The position numbers were made by a program, and so were the translations under genes. A DNA stretch of 64,000 nucleotides from Neocallimastix lanati (nom. inval.) (lineage: Eukaryota; Neocallimastigomycota; Neocallimastigomycetes; Neocallimastigales; Neocallimastigaceae): assembly GCA_016946835.1 (NCBI GenBank), contig JACVTC010000034.1, positions 1,249,001-1,313,000 on the forward strand, given 5' to 3'. The notes under the pieces are model-generated. The model was not told the origin of the DNA, did no database searches, and was given only the letters and a program-made list of their open reading frames with translations. Shown here one piece after another: positions 57,436-64,000 of the stretch (positions are counted from its first letter, which is position 1; the number at the start of each line of letters is the position of its first letter).

Positions 57436-58007
57436 AAATAAAAAAAAGAAAAAAAAGAAAAAAAAAATTCCATAATATTTTTTTATTATCAATATGGTTT
57501 AACAAAATAATAAGTAATAACAATAATAATAAAAACCTGAAGTAATAAAGATGAAAGCATAGATATTGAAAATATTTTAAATTACAACAATTGTGATTTT
57601 TTTTTTTTTTTTTTTTTTGTAAACAAATATATATAATATTGTTAAAAAGAAAGCACTTTTTTTTCCTCAATTATTACTTTACCATTATTAATATAAAATA
57701 TATGTTTAAATGTTTAAATAATTTAAATAAATATAAATAAAAATATTAGTAACTTAAAATTCTAAATTTATATAAAAATAATAATCCTTAATTATTGTAA
57801 TATTTTAATAGTGCAATAATAAAAATTATATTATATTATATATTAAATTATGTCGGTAATTACTAAAATTAAAACAATAATATTTAATTCTATAATTTAT
57901 TGGTTTATTCGCTTAATTATTTATAACAATCCATTCTAAGGAAATTCAACATTATTAAAAATGAAAAAGATTAATAAAAAGAAGAAAACAAAAATCAAAA
58001 CAAAAAA

Positions 58008-58058
<51 letters not shown>

Positions 58059-58639
58059 AAATTAAAAAAAATCTAAAATGTTTTTATTTTTATTCATTAA
58101 ATTACAAAATATTTTTTATAAAGATTTATAATATTACTTTTTTTAACATTATACATTATTACTATTTAACAAAGCAAATATTTATCAATTATTCTCTTTT
58201 TTTTTTCCTTATTTATATATAAACTTTATAAATTATATATTATAAATTACTAAAATGAAAAAAACAATAATGTAAAAAATTTTATTTTATACATAAATTC
58301 AATTTAAAATTACTATAGCAAACTTCGTTATAACGTTTTTACTTTATTAAAAGAAAAAATTTCAAAAAATGTTTGTTTAAAAAATAACTACAAGTATTAT
58401 ATCAAATATTATAAATTTATTATAAATTTATTAATTTTTATTAATTGTAATAAATTGAAAATTGTTATGAATAAATAAATAAATAAATTAAAATATTACT
58501 AATATTGATGTATTTATATTTTTAAAAGTAAATATTTAAATATTAAAAAAAAAATAATATTAAAAATAATATTAAAATAATATTGATTATTAAATAAATA
58601 TTATAAATTTATTTTTATAGTTAAATATTACAAATAATA

Positions 58640-58721
58640 GGGAGAATTGCATTTAGTTAAGTGGCGTATTGGTAAAATATTGCATTTTAATAATACAGTA
58701 TTTGATGAAATGCAACTCCTC
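58640..58721. repeat. Palindromic dispersed element (MITE-like), copy 3
   Basis: Starts GGGAGAATTGCATTT and ends GAAATGCAACTCCTC, which are near-perfect inverted repeats of each other over about 80 bp. The end matches the 15-mer at 38031 and 47501. Internal GTGGCGTATT and TTGCATTTTA resemble GTGGTGTATT and TTGCATTTCG near 38095-38124. It has no coding capacity and looks like a complete tiny element. Confidence 0.5.
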
Positions 58722-59754
58722 TTATATAATTAGGGTTAGAGTATATTTAATTAAATATGAATTTCCAAATGTGGCGTAAATATATTAATATATATAGCCA
58801 TACATTGTTAAGATATTCTATACAATCATAAATATATATATATATAAATAATTATTATTTTAAAAGAAATAATAATATATTTTTTCAATTAAATATATTA
58901 TTAAATAACTATTTCGAAAGAAATAATAATATTCTATTAAAAAATAATTATAAAAAATTATTTTTATAATTGAATATTAATAAATTATATATATATAAAA
59001 AAGAATATTTATTATTTATTAAGTTTTCATATTTACTATTCATTAATTTAAAAATAAAAACCTTTTGGAAAAAAAAAAAAAAAAAAAAAAAAAAAATTAT
59101 ATAACTTATTATTGCTATATTTATTAATTAGCATTTAATATTAAAGAAATCTATATGATATTTGTATTATATATAAGTTTAACTTTTTGGTATTACTAAT
59201 TTTCATTATAACAAAAAAGTTTTATAAAACTTTTATATTTATTTTTATGACATTTTATATAAAAATATTAAATTATAAAATTTGTAATAAAGAAGTATAC
59301 TTTCAAATTTATATATTTTAAATTATAATAAATACTTTAATTTTATATGTTATTTAATTTTTCATTTAAGTTCATTGGAAAAAAATAAAATTATACTCAA
59401 TAAAAAAAATATTAATAATTGTAAAGGAATTCTTTTTTTTGATTATTTTATTTATTTTAAAAATTTTATATATTCTAATTTAAATATTCATTATATACTA
59501 AAATATGAAAAACATGCAAATTAACATATAACAGATGCGTTTGTAAATTATTTTTGAAAATCATTTTTATTTAATAGAAAATATATATATATATAAATTT
59601 TTTTATATTTATAGGCTCCATTTATTAATTTACTAATTATATATTCTATTATAATTATATTTCTGAAATGTTAATTCTAACCTATATAATGATAAAAAAT
59701 TTAACAATTATTACTGATTAACTGATTAATAAATTAGTATTAATATTAATTATT

Positions 59755-60035
59755 AATTATTAATATTATATATTATTTATTATTTATTATTCAATTATTA
59801 TTTATTATTTATTATTTCATTATTTCATTAGTAATTATTTTTATATTTATTATTTCATTATTCAATTATTATTTATTATTTATCATTCAATTATTTTTAT
59901 ATTTATTATTTATTATTTAATTATTTATTATTTAATTATTCAATTATTTATTATTTATTATTTATTTATTTATTTATTATTTATTATTTATTTATTTATT
60001 ATATATTTATTATTTCATTATTTATTCAATTATTA
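59755..60035. repeat. Degenerate ATTT/ATT-rich simple repeat
   Basis: Irregular TTATTATTTATTATTCAATTATT words for about 280 bp. Simple-sequence, no coding content. Confidence 0.7.
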
Positions 60036-62927
60036 TTTTTATAGTATTACAACAACCAATGTAATTAAATAGTATAAAAGCGTTGAATTTATATATTATA
60101 TAGAATATATTGATTATATATTATAATATATTGAAATATACCATGAATATAATTATCTTAATTTAATTTAGTTAAAATTTAATAATTTTTTAATTTTTTT
60201 TTCCTATTCTGTTACTCCAAATCAAAAAATATATAATATCATTATATTATTAATATATTAAATTCATTGAATTGATTCAAATTCCAGTGGTGTTATATTC
60301 CTAAAAAGTCAAAAATATTTTATTTGAACAGCTTCAAAATATTAAGTTTTAAAGTTTGCTCATTTAATTTGGAGATTATTAATTATAATATATGCCACAA
60401 ATATATTATAATATAAATAGATCTTTTTGTATTTATTAATCATTTTTAAAATTATATAATTTTTAGTTTTTATGTTTTTATTTTTATTTTTTTAATTTTA
60501 TTTTTTATTTTTTATTAACGGACTGCTGTTTGAATATAAAAGAAAATCAAAAAGTAAAGTCCTAAAATAAAAAAAAGATTATACGAAAAGAAGACTATGA
60601 AGTAGGAATGAAAAGGAAATGACAAGAAAATTACAATTAATATACAAGCAGTTATTGTTAATTAATTATTTATTTAATCTTGAAAAAATTTTATTTATAC
60701 TTTTTTTTTAATTTTTATGTTGGTGTTAAGTCTATTATAAAAAAAATAAATAAAATTTAATATTTAATATTAAATATTATTGATTATTAATTATTTCTAA
60801 AAACTATTAATTAGTATATTGTTTTAGTCATTAAAAAATTTATATATTAATTTTATTTTATTTAATTATTATAAATTATTATTACTATTATCTTTTTTTT
60901 TTTTTTATTTTTTTTATATCTATTTATATATGTAATGTTTTATTTTATTATCATTTTTTTTTATTATTCTCAAGACAGTATTTAATTTATTCAAAAGATT
61001 TGTTTTAATAATAAATTATTTATTATTAGTTTTGATTAATTAAATCTTAAACTTAGCCATATTTGTATATAACTAAATTATAAATTTTCTTTAAAATATC
61101 TTTTATTAAATGAAATAAACTGAAATAAAGAAATAACCTTTATATAATGATAAATTCTAAATTTAAAAAAAAAAAATAAGTAATAAGTATACTTTAATAT
61201 ATATATCTTCAGTATTATCAGTATTATTTTACCTTTTATATAATGAAATTATCTAATAATTTTTTTTTATCATTGTTACTTTTATTGAAAAAAAAATACT
61301 CGTTAATTTTTTTTTTTTAGAATATAAAATTTTTAATTATTATTAATATGTTGAATTATTAATCAAAAAGTATTTATTACTATTTGATATATGTCACAAT
61401 AAAAAATAATTATTAATTATATTAAATTATAATAATATATATATATAAAAATTAACAATAATAAATAATTTTATTTATTAATAAATTAAATTATTTTAAT
61501 TTTATTAATAATTAAAAATAATAAAATAATATATAAAAAATACAGAATTTAAATGTAATAAATTTTTAATATTATAAATAAATAAAAATAATATATAAAA
61601 TTATTTAAACAAAATTAAAAAAATTTTCTTTTTCAGCTTTTTATCCTTAATAACAACAAGAAATAAGCATTTATAATTATAAATAAATATTTTATTTATT
61701 TATTATAAAATTTTGTTGCTTATCCTGTAAATTTCCTTTTAAAAATCTTATATATCGTTTTTTTTTAGAGAGAATATATATTTATTATATATATATTTTG
61801 TTCGTAAATTTATAGAATACATTTTTTTTATTTCTAATATCAATTAAAATAAATAATAGAATAAATAAAGATTATTTATTTTATTTTTTACTTTTTACTT
61901 TTTTTTTTTTTTTTTTTTCATTTTTTGTTTTTTTATCACTAGTTGAAAATATTTTTATCAACGGAGAACTTTGTTTATATAACCTTAGAAATAAAATATA
62001 AATAATTTTAGTTTTATATATTTAGATACACTAAAGATATATAAGACATATCATTTTTATTTATTTTGATTAAAAGGAAATTGATATTATTTGTTTATAT
62101 TGAAAAAGAAATAATTTATACAAAGTAAGCTTAATTTTATTTTTGTTTTCAGTAAATTTTATTTAATTTTTAATTTTGAAATAAACAATAAAATAAAATA
62201 AAATATAAATAAATATATATATTATAAATAATCAATAGAATAAATATATATAAACATTAAAATATTAAAAAACAAAAATCGAACATAGATATTTAATATC
62301 GAAGAGGCATTAATGAAATGTTTATTTAGATAAATTTATGCCTTTTTTATTAATAGAAAATCAATTTTTTTTTTTTATTAGTGTTTGGTAAAGACAATAT
62401 ATACTATAAAATATAAACATTTTTCAAATTTATTATTTCGAAAATAAATTGAAAATTTTAATTTTAAAAATAAATAGAAAAATAAACAAATAGTTGGTAA
62501 TTATTATTAAACCTTTAAATAAATAAACAATTTGAAGAGTATATCAATATAAAATTAATGCTTACAATACAAAAAAAAAAAATAATTTAAATAATTAATT
62601 ATAAAAACATTTTAAAATTAAATAATAATACAAAAACAATAATAATTGATTTATATAAATAATATTTTTATTAAATATTTATATTTTATATTTAATAATA
62701 ATGATAATAATAAATTTGAATTTAAAATCAATAAAATTATTTCGGGTATCATTTGTATTTTTTATTGTTTACATATAATAAAATAAGTTTCTAAACGGAA
62801 TTGAATAAATTAAATACTATAAATTTATTAAAATAATTAAAATAATATATGATTTTCAAAATGAATTGAAATATAAGGAGTAAATAATAATAATAATTTT
62901 ATATATGTTATTTTTGTATTAGTCAAA

Positions 62928-63090
62928 ATGGCTTCAAGACGTCCAGCTTCAGCTGATACTGGTAATAATATTCGTGTAGTATGTCGTTTCAGACCACAAA
63001 ATGCAAGAGAAATTAAGGAAGGTGGTGTTAACTGTGTTAAGATTCATGAAGATGGTCAAACTGTTTCTCTAGAAGTATGTTTTGTTTATA

Positions 63091-63148
<58 letters not shown>

Positions 63149-64000
63149 TAATTTTTAATAATATATCTTAATTTATTTGTACTAATGAAATTATTTTATT
63201 TATTGTAATTTTTAATATTATATATTATTATTTTAATTGTTATTTTTATTTATTATTTATTTATTTATTTTTTTTTTTAATATATTTTTAATATTTTTCA
63301 TATTTTTTATTGTATATATTTTAAATTATTTGTGTAATGAAAAAAAAAAAAAAAATATAAAATAAAATTATGGGATTATAGAGTAAGGATTACCCAGGTA
63401 CTTTTACTTTTGATAAGATTTTTGATTGGAATTGTACTCAAAAGGAATGTTTCGAATATACTGCTCTTCCAATTGTTGGAGGTAAAATTTATTTGTTAAT
63501 TTTTTTTTTTTTTGATTTTATACATTTCAAATAATTATTGAGTAAATAAATTAGTAATATTAACGTTAAAAATATAATATATATATATATATATTTAATA
63601 ATTTATAATTTTATAAATATTTTTATAATATTTGATAAATTAATGAATAATAGATGTTATGAGAGGTTATAATGGAACAGTATGTTATCATTTAATATAT
63701 ATATTAGAAAATAAATATATATACATATAAATGAAAAAACAAACTGTAAAAATATATATATATATATATATATTTTATTTTATTTTAACTTGATGTAAAT
63801 AACTAATTAATCTATTATTTTATAAAAGATTTTTGCATATGGTCAAACTGGTAGTGGTAAGACTTTCTCTATGATGGTTAGTATATTAAAAAAATTAATC
63901 AGAAAAAAAAAAATTAAGTTATAATTATTGTAATTGAAATAAAGATAATAAAGTAGTTCCTAATGTTCCTATTGTTAATTTTATATAGGGTTCTGATATT
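62928..64000 (+). CDS. Conventional kinesin (kinesin-1) heavy chain, N-terminal part
   Basis: Exons 62928-63074, 63382-63481, 63654-63679, 63829-63876 and 63989 to the window end; phases close. The first about 110 residues of a motor domain are visible: GNNIRVVCRFRPQNAREIKEG (a little over 20 residues from position 12), the typical fungal kinesin-1 start; TFTFDKIFDW; DVMRGYNGT; and the nucleotide-binding P-loop AYGQTGSGKTFSMMGSD. The motor hydrolyses ATP to walk towards microtubule plus ends and carries vesicles and organelles; fungal kinesin-1 usually works without light chains. The start follows TTAGTCAAAATGG, so a 5' UTR intron ending at that AG is possible. The rest, with stalk and tail, lies beyond the window. 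BORC, one of whose subunits is encoded at 34816, recruits kinesin-1 in animals, but the linkage here is 27 kb and probably coincidental. Confidence 0.95.

Larger units (their letters stand above)
55606..62927. other. Long intergenic region upstream of kinesin
   Basis: About 7.3 kb without a credible gene. It contains a T-tract of about 50 (55827-55877), an AAAAT pentamer array (56570-56690), a GAAATGCAAC palindromic element (58640-58721), an A-tract of about 45 (58010-58055), and ATT/TTTA-rich stretches (59755-60035). Minus-strand frames at 55788-56087 and 57061-57670 are low-complexity Lys, Tyr, Leu and Phe strings in A/T tracts. Confidence 0.55.

Noticed and set aside
55788-57670. Minus-strand frames of 60-99 codons
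   Set aside because: Poly-Lys, poly-Tyr and poly-Phe from A/T tracts and AAT repeats.

Overview
The window reads as nuclear DNA of an extremely AT-rich fungus, most probably an anaerobic gut fungus (Neocallimastigomycota). Reasons: spacers and introns are almost pure A+T with long A/T homopolymers and AAT, AAAT and AAAAT microsatellites; exons stand out as islands of normal codons; genes carry many GT-AG introns of about 100-800 bp; Asn is encoded by long AAT runs; and the genes are fungal or opisthokont in type (IQGAP with CH, IQ and GAP domains, conventional kinesin, Integrator subunit 9, BORCS5, a SUZ-domain protein, an AMPK-type glycogen-binding-domain protein). The placement is inference from composition and families; Dictyostelium-type amoebae share the composition but fit the gene set less well.

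Layout. 144-7558 (+): 5'-truncated multi-exon gene for a SPRY-domain protein with about seven IQ or IQ-like motifs. 11397-13045 (+): three-exon gene for an AMPK1_CBM (CBM48-like) domain joined to a Lys/Glu helical region and a basic tail. 16572-24988 (+): complete 24-exon IQGAP. 25899-30187 (+): large Asn-rich protein of unknown function. 30666-34074 (-): ten-exon INTS9. 34816-36026 (+): six-exon BORCS5, divergent from INTS9. 36589-37219 (-): four-exon SUZ-domain protein (SZRD1 type). 62928-64000 (+): first five exons of a conventional kinesin heavy chain, cut by the window edge.

Between 37.2 and 62.9 kb the character changes. This accessory block holds a 5.3-kb tandem satellite with 796-bp higher-order periodicity (about 38.5-43.86 kb), a frameshifted FLYWCH/MULE transposase (44200-45616), two base-composition islands (about 46.02-46.53 kb, with a tRNA-like segment, and about 50.15-50.56 kb), minisatellites and microsatellites, a dispersed palindromic GAAATGCAAC element, and three same-strand intronless paralogs of a protein family I do not recognise (48501-49376, 52739-53389, 54970-55605), the last with an in-frame TGA. 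These paralogs are the best candidate here for something undescribed.

The recognised genes are housekeeping and cytoskeletal (actin scaffold, microtubule motor, lysosome-positioning subunit, snRNA 3'-end processing subunit) and do not form one pathway. Exon boundaries were placed by hand from reading frame, splice-site phase and family conservation; for IQGAP, INTS9, BORCS5, the SUZ gene, the CBM gene, the Asn-rich gene and the kinesin start, all phases close exactly.
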